A stretch of DNA of 64,000 bases from Steroidobacteraceae bacterium (GCA_025451845.1 JANWJS010000032.1:1-64000); one strand, 5' to 3'; shown: positions 33,580-42,609, numbered from the stretch's first letter. The notes: generated from the sequence alone by a model not told the origin. Numbers and translations: made by a program.

Positions 33580-34446
33580 ATGGCAATGCTACGCGGCGGT
33601 CTGATACAGATGGCGCTGAAGGCGCCGACCGACCAATCTCCCGAGGAGATCCGGCAGGCCATGCTCGCGGCCCACCGCCCGCTCATCGAGCAGGCCGGCG
33701 CTCGCGGCGTGCAGGTGCTGTGCTTCCAGGAGGTGTTCACGCAGCCGTACTTCTGTCCCAGCCAGGATGCCAAGTGGTATGCCGCGGCTGAGCCCGTCCC
33801 CGGCCCGACCACCGAGGAGATGCAGGGCTACGCCAGGAAGCACCACATGGTGATCGTGGCGCCTTTATACGAGGCCGATCCAGTGGCAGGGGTGTACTAC
33901 AACACCGCGGCGGTGATTGACGCCGATGGCAGCTATCTCGGCAAGTACCGCAAGACCCATCTTCCGCAGGTGGCAGGATTCTGGGAAAAGTTCTTTTTCA
34001 AGCCCGGCGCCTCGCAGTGGCCGGTGTTCAAGACGCGCTACTGCAAGCTTGGCGTCTACATCTGCTACGACCGCCACTTCCCGGAAGGCTGGCGCGCGCT
34101 GGCGCTGAATGGAGCGGAATACATCGTCAACCCTTCGGCCACGGTTGCGGGCCTGTCGGAATATCTCTGGAAACTCGAGCAGCCCGCGTCCGCAGCGGCC
34201 AATGGCTGCTGGATCGGGGCGATCAACCGCGTGGGTCGGGAGCAGCCGTGGGATATCGGCGAGTTCTACGGGCAGAGCTACTTCGTCAATCCGCGCGGAC
34301 AGATCGAGGCGATCGCGAGCCGGGAGCGCGACGAGTTGCTGGTGCACGACATGGATATGGACCTGGTGCAGGAGATCCGCAACAAGTGGCAGTTCTTCCG
34401 TGACCGCCGCCCGGAAGTCTACGGACGGCTGACTTCCGCGGAGTGA
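33580..34446 (+). CDS. pydC: Beta-ureidopropionase (N-carbamoyl-beta-alanine amidohydrolase), nitrilase superfamily
   Basis: 288 residues from the ATG at 33580, which has GGGAGA upstream; a GTG two codons earlier is in frame. It hydrolyses N-carbamoyl-beta-alanine to beta-alanine, CO2 and ammonia, the last ring-derived step. The Glu-Lys-Cys triad is readable: E in LCFQEVFTQPYFC, K in LGKYRKTHLPQ, and C in GVYICYDRHFPEGWRAL. FYGQSYFVNPRGQIEAIASR is the conserved C-terminal segment. This bacterial group is shorter than animal beta-ureidopropionase (about 384 residues) and closer to carbamoylputrescine amidase in length; position in the operon decides the call. Confidence 0.9.
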   Translation: MAMLRGGLIQMALKAPTDQSPEEIRQAMLAAHRPLIEQAGARGVQVLCFQEVFTQPYFCPSQDAKWYAAAEPVPGPTTEEMQGYARKHHMVIVAPLYEADPVAGVYYNTAAVIDADGSYLGKYRKTHLPQVAGFWEKFFFKPGASQWPVFKTRYCKLGVYICYDRHFPEGWRALALNGAEYIVNPSATVAGLSEYLWKLEQPASAAANGCWIGAINRVGREQPWDIGEFYGQSYFVNPRGQIEAIASRERDELLVHDMDMDLVQEIRNKWQFFRDRRPEVYGRLTSAE

Positions 34447-34479
34447 GGGGTGACGTCACTTACCGGAGTCCCACGAGTC

Positions 34480-34884
34480 ATGGCAACCGACCCGCATGCC
34501 CTCATCGCCCTGGCTCGGGAGTGCCTCGAGCGGTCTTACGCGCCTTATTCCCGCTTCCATGTCGCGGCAGCCGTCGTCGACGATCGCGGGCGGGTTTTCA
34601 CGGGCGTGAACGTCGAAAACGTCTCCTACGGACTGAGCATGTGCGCAGAGCGGGTCGCGATCTTCTCCGCGATCGCCGCCGGTGCCCGCCACATCACCGC
34701 GCTGGCAGTCGCCTCCAGCGGGACCGTCCTCCTGTCCCCTTGCGGCGCCTGCCGGCAGGTGGTAGCGGAATTCGCGGCGCCGGATGTCCCCGTCTACTGC
34801 GAGGCCGCCGGGGAGCCGCACTACTGGACGGTAGGCGAACTGCTGCCGGACACGTTTGCCGCACCGCAACTGCGCAAAAGTTGA
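34480..34884 (+). CDS. cdd: Cytidine deaminase
   Basis: 134 residues from ATG 34480 (MATDPHALIALARECLERSY); a GTG at 34450 is an in-frame alternative. Converts cytidine or deoxycytidine to uridine or deoxyuridine. Zinc site: the NVENVSYGLSMCAERVAIF segment has the first Cys and the proton-shuttle Glu, and LSPCGACRQVV the other two Cys. This is the small tetrameric type. It channels cytidine into the uridine route handled by phosphorolysis and PydAX. It lies between pydC and the CodB-like permease, with ten bases to the latter. Confidence 0.93.
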   Translation: MATDPHALIALARECLERSYAPYSRFHVAAAVVDDRGRVFTGVNVENVSYGLSMCAERVAIFSAIAAGARHITALAVASSGTVLLSPCGACRQVVAEFAAPDVPVYCEAAGEPHYWTVGELLPDTFAAPQLRKS

Positions 34885-34894
34885 GCCGCCGGTC

Positions 34895-36259
34895 ATGAGC
34901 GAGTCAGCGGGTCCGGAAACACACGCCTTCGAAACCCTGGGCATCGCGCCGGTACCCGATCGCGAGCGCAAGATGCGGCCGGGCTCGTTGTTCGTGATCT
35001 GGGGCCTGGCGTCGGCCTCCGCGACGACGCCCGTCATCGGTCTGGTGTTGAAGGGCGTAGGGCTGTCCCATTTCGTGTGGCTCAATGTGTTGGCGCTGCT
35101 CATCGGCCTCGTGCCGTCGATGCTGCTATCGCACATGGGCCGTCAGGTGCCGATCATCTCCATGGTCATGGCCCGGCGAACCTACGGGGTCGGCGGCGCG
35201 ACGCTGCTGGCGGCTCTATACACCATCGTCGGCGCGGGCTGGTTCGGCCTGAACACGGACGTCGGGGGGCAGATCCTGGGGGCCATATTCCCCGGATACG
35301 GCATGACCTGGTACGTGCTGCTGGGTGTCGTGCAGATTGCCCTGGTCTTCTTCGGCATGGAGGTTCTGCAGAAGTTCTACAACTACACGGCGGTGGTGTT
35401 TCTCTTGTGCTATGGGGTCCTCGGTTATTACCTCTTCACGCGCTATTCCTTCACCATGCCCGTGTCCAAGGGCGCCGTCGACTGGGGTAAAGACATCGAC
35501 CTCATCCTGAGCTTCAGCCTGTTGGCATGGGCCTATATCTTCCCCACCGTGACACGCTTCTGCGTGCCGCCGACGCCTGGCGAAACGTCTCGAGCTCGCG
35601 CTCTCTACATGCTGGCGCCGAGCATCGGCGTCATGGCTGCCGTGCTCGTGATGGGCGCGTTGGGCCTCATCGCGCTGCAGATGACCGGCGACTGGAACAT
35701 CGCCATGCTCGGCAAGAACCTCCCCGTGTGGGGGGAGATCTCAGCCATCGGCGTTATTCTCGCGATAGCTCATTGCAACGCGATGAACCTTTATCCGGCC
35801 GTCACCAGCTTTCTGGCCGTCATCAATGTGACGGGCGAGAAATCCCATCGCATGCTGCAGCCGTCGCTGGTGATCGTTCTGGGCATCTTCTCCACCCTGC
35901 TGGCGATTCTCGGCATCCTCGGCTTCATCGAGGGATTTCTGTCGCTGCTGGGCTCGCTGCTCTTTCCGTTCAGCTTCATCCTGGTCGTCGATTGGTTCCA
36001 TGGCCGTTACTACGCCGAGCCGGTGTCGTTGTTCTACCGGAAAGCGGCCCGGTTCACCGAGTGGTTGGCTTGGCCCGCGCCCTGGGCCATCGCGATGCTG
36101 GTCTGCGGGGTACTTCTCGGGCAGTCCGGGCACCGGCTGCCGGCGTCGATGGAGCATTTCATACCCTGGCAGGTGTGCTCGGCACTGATCGTCACGATCG
36201 TGTACTACCTGGGCCTGCGCGTCGCGGAACAGCGCATTCAATTGAGAAAGGTCGCCTGA
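34895..36259 (+). CDS. codB: Cytosine/purine permease, CodB-like NCS1 family
   Basis: 454 residues from ATG 34895 with about twelve membrane helices. The N-terminal MRPGSLFVIWGLASASATTP and the run RQVPIISMVMARRTYGVGGA resemble the CodB and related cytosine/uridine permease branch of NCS1. WFGLNTDVGGQILGAIFPGY and FPTVTRFCVPPTPGETSRAR are further family landmarks. It directly follows cytidine deaminase, so cytosine or a pyrimidine nucleoside is a likely cargo; no codA-like cytosine deaminase is present, which favours a nucleoside or uracil-type substrate. The 3' end overlaps the convergent RNase T2 gene by 22 bases. Confidence 0.85.
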   Translation: MSESAGPETHAFETLGIAPVPDRERKMRPGSLFVIWGLASASATTPVIGLVLKGVGLSHFVWLNVLALLIGLVPSMLLSHMGRQVPIISMVMARRTYGVGGATLLAALYTIVGAGWFGLNTDVGGQILGAIFPGYGMTWYVLLGVVQIALVFFGMEVLQKFYNYTAVVFLLCYGVLGYYLFTRYSFTMPVSKGAVDWGKDIDLILSFSLLAWAYIFPTVTRFCVPPTPGETSRARALYMLAPSIGVMAAVLVMGALGLIALQMTGDWNIAMLGKNLPVWGEISAIGVILAIAHCNAMNLYPAVTSFLAVINVTGEKSHRMLQPSLVIVLGIFSTLLAILGILGFIEGFLSLLGSLLFPFSFILVVDWFHGRYYAEPVSLFYRKAARFTEWLAWPAPWAIAMLVCGVLLGQSGHRLPASMEHFIPWQVCSALIVTIVYYLGLRVAEQRIQLRKVA

Positions 36260-37017
36260 GCCTGCTGCCAGCCGGGCACGCGGAACCGGTCCGGGCAGTT
36301 GTCCTGCGCGATCGGCGCATTCATCAGCGCGCCATCGCGCGGGAAGCGCGGTAACGCGTTCATATGCAGCGTAATCCACAGCTGCGTCAAGATCACCTGC
36401 CCACGGCCGTTGCGTTCGCAGCGCAGCTGTAGGGCCGCAGGCTGGTCTGTTCCGAACACGCGCATGAACACATCGCTCACGTCCGTATGGCGGACGATAT
36501 GGCCTCCGGCCGTCACGGTCAGATAGCGGCCGAACGCGCTGTCGACGATCTGCTGGCGCATCAGCAGCTCGGTATCAAAAAACGTCTGCGGATCGAACCC
36601 GAAGCACTGTACATGCTTGTCGTACTCGTGCCGTAACAGGTTGTCCTGCAAGTGCGGCATGACGCGCTCCAGGCGCCTCAGCGTCGTCGGGGAAAGTCGC
36701 GGCGCGCGGTCGCTGTGGTGATAGAAATCGCACCCGCGCTGCCACCATTGAGGCGCGCTGATTCCGTGCTCGATCAGCGAGCGAGGCCGCGATGCCCACA
36801 GCCCGTGCAGACCGATGAGAACGTCGCGCGGCTGATCGCGCAGGCAACCGCTACCGGTGCTGCAGAAGCCTGGCTGCCAAGTCAATGCGAATGTGTAATG
36901 CGCAAAATCGGCGTGCCGGACGGCTCTCGGCGGAACCGCGCGCGCGCCAGCCGCTGCGAGCAGACCGAGCATCAGGGCGAGCGATGGGGCAACCCGGGAA
37001 TGGGGCCTGCGCCGCAT
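36238..37017 (-). CDS. Secreted RNase T2-family ribonuclease
   Basis: 259 residues from the ATG at 37017, giving a signal peptide (SLALMLGLLAAAGARA). RNase T2 enzymes cut RNA through 2',3'-cyclic phosphates. The first active-site segment is LIGLHGLWAS with its catalytic His. The second is LLRHEYDKHVQCFG, keeping the H-E-x-x-K-H catalytic residues though Trp is replaced by Tyr. LTWQPGFCSTGSGC opens the mature protein, as usual, and several Cys can form disulfides. The gene is convergent with the CodB-like permease and completes the neighbourhood: extracellular RNA digestion next to nucleoside uptake and catabolism. Confidence 0.87.
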   Translation of the reverse strand: MRRRPHSRVAPSLALMLGLLAAAGARAVPPRAVRHADFAHYTFALTWQPGFCSTGSGCLRDQPRDVLIGLHGLWASRPRSLIEHGISAPQWWQRGCDFYHHSDRAPRLSPTTLRRLERVMPHLQDNLLRHEYDKHVQCFGFDPQTFFDTELLMRQQIVDSAFGRYLTVTAGGHIVRHTDVSDVFMRVFGTDQPAALQLRCERNGRGQVILTQLWITLHMNALPRFPRDGALMNAPIAQDNCPDRFRVPGWQQAQATFLN

Positions 37018-37150
37018 GATCGATTTCCTACAGGCGAAGAGTATGGGAATCATTCTGCATCAGGCTCAGGCCTGCGACAAGGCTCGACAACAGTCGAACC
37101 GGGGCGGCCGGATTACCTCCGGGGTATGGTTGCCGCGGCAGCCTTGGGCG

Positions 37151-37203
37151 TCGGGAGACGAAAACTGCCCTTGAGGGGGGTAAGGGGCAGTCTCGTCTCC
37201 CGA
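37151..37203 (-). terminator. Long imperfect hairpin after the exported TPR-like gene
   Basis: TCGGGAGACGAAAACTGCCC (37151-37170) pairs with GGGCAGTCTCGTCTCCCGA on the other side (to 37203), apart from one bulge. The stem is about 20 bp with a short G-rich loop. It begins 19 bases beyond the stop of the minus-strand gene at 37222, a terminator position, though there is no T-run. Confidence 0.55.
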
Positions 37204-37221
37204 GCCCATTGATCGGTTGTG

Positions 37222-37755
37222 TCAGCTCCTCGGCGCAGGCGCCGAGGCGAGCGCCAGTGTGCGGTGGACTTTGAGGGCCGCGAGGTCTTGCACGACGAAG
37301 TCCGCCCGAGGCGACAGGCACTGTGCCTTCATGAGGTCCTTTTGCGCGGCGGCGTCATCCTGCGATAACCAATACATTACGGCGCGATTGGCATATGCGA
37401 GAGCCAGGTAATCGTCATCAAGCTGCTCCCTCGCTGCGCGCACCGCAGCGTCGCATGCTGCATGCGCCTCCTTCCATTGCATGGTCATTGAGTACGCCAC
37501 ACAGCGGTTGGTGTTGGTGGCAGATGAATCGACTTCCATCGTGCCGCGATGGCCCTTCAGCTCCTCGAGTGCGGCGCGGTAGCGGCCAGACATGACGGCG
37601 GCGCCGCCGTCGGCGTCGCTGTAGGCGGTGAAGACGAATCGATGCGCTCCGTCTGCGAGGGCAGCTCCGCTTGCGAGCGTGAGCGCGAGCACCGCACCGA
37701 GCGTCTGCGGGCGCAGCAGAGAGTTTGCGCGGGTGTTACGACTGAATGACGGCAT
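37222..37755 (-). CDS. Exported hypothetical protein with TPR-like helices
   Basis: 177 residues. An N-terminal signal peptide (TLGAVLALTLASGAALA-DG) is followed by a helical domain with features of tetratricopeptide repeats: SGRYRAALEELKGHRGTM, CVAYSMTMQWKEAHAACDAA, and LALAYANRAVMYWLSQDDAA. I do not recognise a specific family. Proteins of this kind in related bacteria are periplasmic and of unknown function. It stands alone between RNase T2 and a LysR gene, with a strong hairpin after its stop. Confidence 0.65.
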   Translation of the reverse strand: MPSFSRNTRANSLLRPQTLGAVLALTLASGAALADGAHRFVFTAYSDADGGAAVMSGRYRAALEELKGHRGTMEVDSSATNTNRCVAYSMTMQWKEAHAACDAAVRAAREQLDDDYLALAYANRAVMYWLSQDDAAAQKDLMKAQCLSPRADFVVQDLAALKVHRTLALASAPAPRS

Positions 37756-37855
37756 GGCTGCAATCTCCTGACGGGTTCCGAGTTGACCGTGTCAGGATAG
37801 AAAACGCAGGAGGTCATGACAAACGAAAAGAATCGCAGCGACGGCTGAGCGTCGC

Positions 37856-38815
37856 TCATCTGCGCGCCGTGTCAACACGCTGGCACGAAGACTCGGCCGG
37901 ATCGCGGAACTGCGACAGTGCCCACTCGGCGAGAGCCTGGATTTCGGGTCTGCCCGCGTCCTTCCGGCGGCTCACGAGGAAGTAGGTGTCGGCGGTGGCG
38001 AGTTCCGTGGGGAAGATGCGCGCCAGAGAGCCGGAGCGGAACCACGCCTCGCAGAGCCGGGAGGGAACGAGTGCGACGCCCACGCCGCGCTCGGCGGCCC
38101 GCACCACGGCGTACATGGTGTCGAGCTCGATGAGCTTCCTCGGCTCCGGCGCGTCCAGACCGACTTGCTCCGCCCAACTTGCCCACGCGTAGGGCCGCGG
38201 CTTATGCACGATGAGCGGCATGTCCCGCAGCACCGCGCTGCCCAGATGCGCCACTTGAGTCGCATGCTGCGGGGCGCAGACTGCGGTCAGCGACAGCGCG
38301 AAGAGACGCGAAGCCTGGACTCCCTGCGGCTCCGCATCGGCCAGCAGGATCGAGACGTCCGCGGCCGCGGGATGCACGGAGGGCCGCGGATCGCGGGTGT
38401 CGATCCGAATGTCGATCTCGCAATGCTCGGCGCAGAAGCCCGTGAGCCGCGGTATGAAGAGCTCGCTCGCGAAGAAGGGCGGCAGCAGAATGCGCAGGGT
38501 CCGCCTGCCGCTGCGGCGGGCGACCTGCGCGAGGCTGCGGTCGAGCGACATCAGCAGCGGCTCGATTTCCTCGAGCAGGGCGGCGCCCGCTGCGGTGAGC
38601 TCGAGCGCGCGCGACTTGCGCACAAAGAGGCCCACGCCGAGCGCTTCCTCCAGCTCCTTCATCTGGTGGCTGACCGCGGATGGTGTCAGATACAACTCGT
38701 CGGCAGCGCGCTTGAAGCTGCGGTGGCGGGCGGCGACACAGAAGACCCGTAGATTGCGGGTCGGCGGTGGACGGGAGAGGCGCATCATGCGGGCGGCGTT
38801 ACGGGTGTCGAACAT
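37856..38815 (-). CDS. LysR-family transcriptional regulator (GcvA-like)
   Basis: 319 residues from the ATG at 38815; starts at 38836 and 38788 are also possible, the last giving MMRLSRPPPTRNLRVFCVAA. The N-terminal winged helix reads FKRAADELYLTPSAVSHQMK followed by ELEEALGVGLFVRKSR, the GcvA-type HTH. The substrate-binding domain (TLRILLPPFFASELFIPRLT, GVGVALVPSRLCEAWFRSG) is full length. Neighbours do not reveal its target: an unknown exported protein on one side and a decayed esterase on the other. The esterase relic could have been its original target gene. Confidence 0.85.
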   Translation of the reverse strand: MFDTRNAARMMRLSRPPPTRNLRVFCVAARHRSFKRAADELYLTPSAVSHQMKELEEALGVGLFVRKSRALELTAAGAALLEEIEPLLMSLDRSLAQVARRSGRRTLRILLPPFFASELFIPRLTGFCAEHCEIDIRIDTRDPRPSVHPAAADVSILLADAEPQGVQASRLFALSLTAVCAPQHATQVAHLGSAVLRDMPLIVHKPRPYAWASWAEQVGLDAPEPRKLIELDTMYAVVRAAERGVGVALVPSRLCEAWFRSGSLARIFPTELATADTYFLVSRRKDAGRPEIQALAEWALSQFRDPAESSCQRVDTARR

Positions 38816-39029
38816 GAGCCGGACTGCAAGAACCATGCCTCATCCATTCGTCGCGAAGTCCGGGCTCTCGGTCAGGCTTCAGCGGATCCGGATGGCTGTC
38901 TCGCATCACAATGGCCCGCGTATGGGAGCGCTCGCACTGACGCGGTGCGCGCATCACCCGAATGTCATATCGCGCGGTCGTTGAGGAGCGCACTTAGGTC
39001 AATGCGGCGGCATTTTGTCGCAAAGGAGG

Positions 39030-39170
39030 ACGTTGTGGGTTGCGTTCGCCCGCATGGGAAATCCCAACCATTCGGGAATGCGCCAATGGCCTGCCTACAC
39101 GCCCAAGGACCGTGCCACCATGATCTTCGCCGATCATTGCAAACTGATGAACGATCCGCAGAAGGACAGG
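39030..39170 (+). pseudogene. Carboxylesterase type B, C-terminal fragment
   Basis: The plus strand reads LWVAFARMGNPNHSGMRQWP then AYTPKDRATMIFADHCKLMNDP. This is the characteristic C-terminal end of bacterial type B carboxylesterases (WxxFARTGNPN...WPAYTPxxRATMxFD). The remaining 450 or so residues, including the GESAG nucleophile, are missing upstream, where the LysR gene begins on the other strand. It is a deletion remnant within the otherwise empty 373 bases between the LysR and CaCA genes. Confidence 0.65.
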
Positions 39171-39188
39171 TGCAGGGGAATCGGAGTA

Positions 39189-40247
39189 TCAACCGGTATG
39201 CATGAGCATCCGCACGATCGCCGCAAAGGCCCCGTACAGCGCACTCACGGGGATCAGGCTCCAGCCGTTCACGGCACCGCGGCGGAACATCGTCCACAGC
39301 ACAATGACCGAGACACTCGTGCAGAGGCTTGCCGCAAGTAAGATCCGGTCGAAATGCCAGGGCGTGAAGAGCAGACCTAATCCAGCCGGAACGGTCGCCT
39401 GAATCATCATGGCGCCCGAGATATTGGCTAGGGCCAGACGCTCTCGTCCCTGGCGCACCCAGATCAGCGCATTGAGCGTCTCGGGAAGCTCGGTGGCCAC
39501 GGGACTCAGGAGCAAGGCGACAAGATGAGGTGCAAGCCCGAGGGAGTCCCCAATCCTCTCGAGCTGGCTGACGAAAACTCGCGAGGCGATTGCGATCACG
39601 ATGAGCGCGATGGTGGTCTGCAGGGCGGCCCACCCGAGACCCGGTGACCTGTCGCGCGGGCGAATCTTCAACGGCGCGAGCGTCTCGCGGTCCTCGCCCG
39701 CATCCCGACCAGTGACTATCTCCCGCCATACGTACAACCCGTAGGCGGCCAGCAGCAGGACCCCGAAGTACGGTTTGAACGCAAATGCCATCCTGCCGAG
39801 GGCTATGGTGCCGATGAAGATGACGAAGAACCAGGCCTGGTCTCGGCTGAGCCGGCGATGGTCGACCTGCAGGAGAGTAGTGCGACGGTGCAGTTGCCTG
39901 CGGTTCAGCAGCAGGGCGATGCCGACCACTGCGTAAGAGATCGTGGACAGGACGAGCGGCCCGCCTACGGCGGCGCCTACCCCGATGTCCTTCTGTGCCG
40001 CATCCCGACCGAAGGCCACGGCGGCAAATGTCACCGCCGATTCAGGGAGCGCAGTTCCAAAAGCCGCGAGCACCGTGCCGGTCGTCGTTGCTCCCAGGTT
40101 GAAGTGTCGCCCTACCCACTCGACACCATTGACGAAATACTCGCAGGAGACGTAGATCGCACCTGCGCAGAGCAAGAAGAGTGTGAGGCTGAGCAGCATT
40201 CGAAACCCGTACGCCAGGCGAGCGATAAACCCGTGGTTCTCCGACAC
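39189..40247 (-). CDS. Sodium/calcium exchanger family (CaCA) membrane protein
   Basis: 352 residues with about ten membrane helices in two inverted halves. The two alpha-repeats carry the ion-site acidic residues: TVLAAFGTALPESAVTFAAV in the first and ALLLSPVATELPETLNALIW in the second, matching the GTS.PE pattern of the family. It would exchange calcium or another cation for sodium or protons at the inner membrane. The first 15 residues are polar and the start at 40247 (MSENHGFIARL) is the only reasonable one. No clear operon partner is present. Confidence 0.87.
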   Translation of the reverse strand: MSENHGFIARLAYGFRMLLSLTLFLLCAGAIYVSCEYFVNGVEWVGRHFNLGATTTGTVLAAFGTALPESAVTFAAVAFGRDAAQKDIGVGAAVGGPLVLSTISYAVVGIALLLNRRQLHRRTTLLQVDHRRLSRDQAWFFVIFIGTIALGRMAFAFKPYFGVLLLAAYGLYVWREIVTGRDAGEDRETLAPLKIRPRDRSPGLGWAALQTTIALIVIAIASRVFVSQLERIGDSLGLAPHLVALLLSPVATELPETLNALIWVRQGRERLALANISGAMMIQATVPAGLGLLFTPWHFDRILLAASLCTSVSVIVLWTMFRRGAVNGWSLIPVSALYGAFAAIVRMLMHTG

Positions 40248-40395
40248 CGCTCGCCCGGCAGGAAAGCATGTCGAAGGCCAAAGGTCTCACCGGGCGTTCC
40301 CGTAGCCAGGACCGGGCTGCGGATGCCGTTCACGCCACCGCGGTTCGCGTGAACCGCCAAGTCTGTTGACGTGAACTCCTCGAGTGCGAGGAAGG

Positions 40396-40584
40396 CTACT
40401 CCCAATGACAGATGTGTGCATAGCGTAGACGCTCTACGCGAGGTGCGCAAACGGGCGCAACGTGCTGTTTGAGGATGATCTGGTAGCTTTTCTGAGGCTG
40501 CTTGAGCGGCGGGTCTTGTGCAAGCCCCTCAGGATCATTGGCTGGCTCGACGGCGCGCTCTCGCGCGCTCTGCTCCGTGGCCAT
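40396..40584 (-). CDS. Possible small hypothetical protein, 62 aa
   Basis: An ATG at 40584 is preceded by CCGGAGCTCACG, a good ribosome site (GGAG, 7 bases). It opens a 62-codon frame MATEQSARERAVEPANDPEG, polar and Gln/Pro-rich. No family is recognised. Against it, the 3' part contains a perfect hairpin (GCGTAGA at 40423, TCTACGC at 40433). The rest of the 616-base gap (40248-40863) shows nothing else convincing. Confidence 0.3.
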   Translation of the reverse strand: MATEQSARERAVEPANDPEGLAQDPPLKQPQKSYQIILKQHVAPVCAPRVERLRYAHICHWE

Positions 40585-40863
40585 CGTGAGCTCCGGAAAG
40601 AAGAGGTGACGGATTACTGCCGCCGCCGCATGGAAACGCGGGTGCCAAGCGGCGCGCACGGCTTGCTCTGAGAAGGACGATAACCGCAGCCGCTTTCGTC
40701 GGATGCCACGTCGCACCGATGAGCGTGTCCGGGATAATCGTCTGCAACTCTCAAAGAAGCGGAAATCCGTTCCGAACCCGCCATCGGATCGGCGGTAGAA
40801 TCGCGAGCATGCACGCGAGCACCGTCGTTGAACAATGAGCCCAGTTGATCACAGGCGGCTTGG

Positions 40864-41862
40864 ATGGTTAACGCCGTGAGCTTGTCGCGGTTCGATCTCA
40901 ATCTGCTGTTGGTTCTCGATGCCGTCCTGACCGAAGGCAGCGTCGCCAAAGCTGCCAGTCGCCTGCATGTGACCCCGTCGGCCGTCAGCAATGCGTTGGC
41001 ACGACTGCGGATACTTCTTGGCGACCCGTTGCTGACCCGGAAAGGTCGCGGCATCGTGCCTACGCCGCGGGCGCTGGAACTGGGACCGATTCTGGCCAAG
41101 GGCCTGCGAGATCTCCACGATGCGGTGCGCACGGGCGGTTTCTCTGCGGCAACGAGCACGCGTCGGTTCACGATCGCCTTGTCGGATGCCGGCCAGATCG
41201 TTTTGCTGCCCCGGATCGTCTCGCTCCTATTCAAGGAAATGCCGTGCGCAAAGGTGCGGGCGGTGGGGATCGATTCACTCGCGCTTCTTGGCGGCCTTGC
41301 CGGCCCGGAAGTCGATGTAGTCATCGGTCCCGAGGGGGCGGACGGCGACATTCACGCCGCGAGACTTTTCGAGCAGAACGCAGTCCTGATCTGCAGGGAA
41401 GGGCATCCCGCTCTGAGCAAAGGCTTTGATCCCAGGCTCATGAGCTCCCTCCGTCACGTCGCCATCGACATGGTGCCCGGACAGGCCCTCCGCGACCTCG
41501 CGGGTGCCGCATACGCCAAGGCCGGGGTCGCTCGGGACGTTGCCATGACAGTACCTACCTTTTCCGCGGCCGCCGCCGTAGTCGCCGCAACCGATCTGGT
41601 GGCCACCGTTCCGGCATCGCTGTTCGGCGTTGTAGGGCCGATTTTGCGTCTGTGTGCGCTACCCGCGCCCATACCGCCGCTGCCCATTGCCACGAACCTT
41701 TGCTGGCACGAGCGTACCCATGCCGATCCTGCCGCCGCGGCATTTCGGGATGTGGTGCGGCGGGCCTCGCTCATGACCTCACCTGCAGCGCGAGCCCGCG
41801 CGCCCGGGCGCGCCGGGAAGGCGCGCCCAAGCCGCCGGAGAAGGCGAGCATTGGCTCAGTAG
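40864..41862 (+). CDS. LysR-family transcriptional regulator (NodD/PbpR-like)
   Basis: 332 residues. The N-terminal helix-turn-helix is FDLNLLLVLDAVLTEGSVAK then AASRLHVTPSAVSNALARLR, where the RFDLNLL.VLDALL opening is typical of the NodD-like branch. The effector domain (RFTIALSDAGQIVLLPRIVS, DVVIGPEG) is complete. A basic Arg/Ala-rich tail (ARAPGRAGKARPSRRRRRA) extends about 25 residues past the normal end and overlaps the convergent monooxygenase stop by 7 bases. Its target is unknown; the adjacent ABM-VOC pair is a candidate. Confidence 0.83.
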   Translation: MVNAVSLSRFDLNLLLVLDAVLTEGSVAKAASRLHVTPSAVSNALARLRILLGDPLLTRKGRGIVPTPRALELGPILAKGLRDLHDAVRTGGFSAATSTRRFTIALSDAGQIVLLPRIVSLLFKEMPCAKVRAVGIDSLALLGGLAGPEVDVVIGPEGADGDIHAARLFEQNAVLICREGHPALSKGFDPRLMSSLRHVAIDMVPGQALRDLAGAAYAKAGVARDVAMTVPTFSAAAAVVAATDLVATVPASLFGVVGPILRLCALPAPIPPLPIATNLCWHERTHADPAAAAFRDVVRRASLMTSPAARARAPGRAGKARPSRRRRRALAQ

Positions 41863-42170
41863 GGAGAGCGTTGATACGTGGCACGCTGCATCTGCACGCC
41901 CAGCCTCTGCATGATTCCCGGTGGGTCGAAACCGATGCTGCTGAACTCAGCCGCGATCGATTTCCTTGCCTCCTGCATTGCAGACTCGCTGGCCCATACT
42001 GCCGTGGTGATGACGTTCACCTGTCCGTCATCCAGCGATCTCTGGTACACATAGCCTTCCACGAACCCGGGGCGCGTTTTGACGATCCGCGCCGAAAAAT
42101 GCACGTGTTCCAGGAACTCTCGAGCGGCGGACTGCTGCACGGTGAATTGGTCGATGAGTATGATTTCCAT
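41856..42170 (-). CDS. Antibiotic biosynthesis monooxygenase (ABM) domain protein
   Basis: 104 residues, a single ferredoxin-like alpha/beta barrel of the ABM superfamily: IILIDQFTVQQSAAREFLEH, ARIVKTRPGFVEGYVYQRSL, and VNVITTAVWASESAMQEARK. Members act as small cofactor-free oxygenases or stress proteins; the substrate is unknown. It follows the VOC-family gene by 31 bases on the same strand, so the pair is probably co-transcribed. The divergently placed LysR gene converges on its 3' end. Confidence 0.75.
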   Translation of the reverse strand: MEIILIDQFTVQQSAAREFLEHVHFSARIVKTRPGFVEGYVYQRSLDDGQVNVITTAVWASESAMQEARKSIAAEFSSIGFDPPGIMQRLGVQMQRATYQRSPY

Positions 42171-42201
42171 GTTTATTCTCCTCGTATGAAGTATCGCTCT
42201 C

Positions 42202-42609
42202 TTACTGCGCCATGATCTGCCAGGGCACCCCGAAGCGGTCCACCAGCATGCCGAAGCCTTGGGCCCAAGATGTTTTCTGCATTGGCATTTGAACGCGGCC
42301 GGCCGCGGATAGCTCTGAGAACACCCTGTTAGCTTCTTCCACGCTCTGGTAGGTGAGCGTGAACCGCGTTCCCTTGATGCCGGGATAGGGCTCCGGCGCC
42401 ATCCAGTCGGATGCCATCAAGGTGTTGCCATCGAAGCTCAGGCTGGCATGTATGACGCGGTGGGCGCTGGCAGGCGGGAATTGCGAGGCCATGGGCGATT
42501 CGCCTACCGTGGTCAGCGTCTCGATCCGTCCGGCGAAGAGCTTTTGGTAGAAATTCATGGCCAATGCACAATCGCCATCGAAAAGCATGTAGGACAACAG
42601 GCGTGACAT
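42202..42609 (-). CDS. PhnB-like VOC-family protein (glyoxalase fold)
   Basis: 135 residues of the vicinal oxygen chelate superfamily, PhnB-like branch: SYMLFDGDCALAMNFYQKLF, VIHASLSFDGNTLMASDWM, GTRFTLTYQSVEEANRVFSE and WAQGFGMLVDRFGVPWQIMA. Such proteins are common, mostly of unknown function, and do not imply phosphonate metabolism despite the name. It is first in a two-gene minus-strand unit with the ABM protein. An AAGGAGAGCC-type ribosome site precedes the ATG. Confidence 0.85.
   Translation of the reverse strand: MSRLLSYMLFDGDCALAMNFYQKLFAGRIETLTTVGESPMASQFPPASAHRVIHASLSFDGNTLMASDWMAPEPYPGIKGTRFTLTYQSVEEANRVFSELSAAGRVQMPMQKTSWAQGFGMLVDRFGVPWQIMAQ

Noticed and set aside
36238..36354. 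Extension of an alternative frame of the CodB-like gene through the RNase T2 gene
   Set aside because: The true CodB-like frame ends at 36259; the longer overlapping frame is noise and the RNase T2 frame has both active-site segments.
40423..40439. Hairpin GCGTAGA-CGC-TCTACGC as a terminator
   Set aside because: It lies inside the possible small frame 40396-40584 and far from any stop of the flanking genes, and lacks a T-run; no role can be assigned.
42202..42609. PhnB-like protein as part of phosphonate metabolism
   Set aside because: VOC PhnB-like proteins are widespread without phosphonate function, and the phosphonate locus is 16 kb away.
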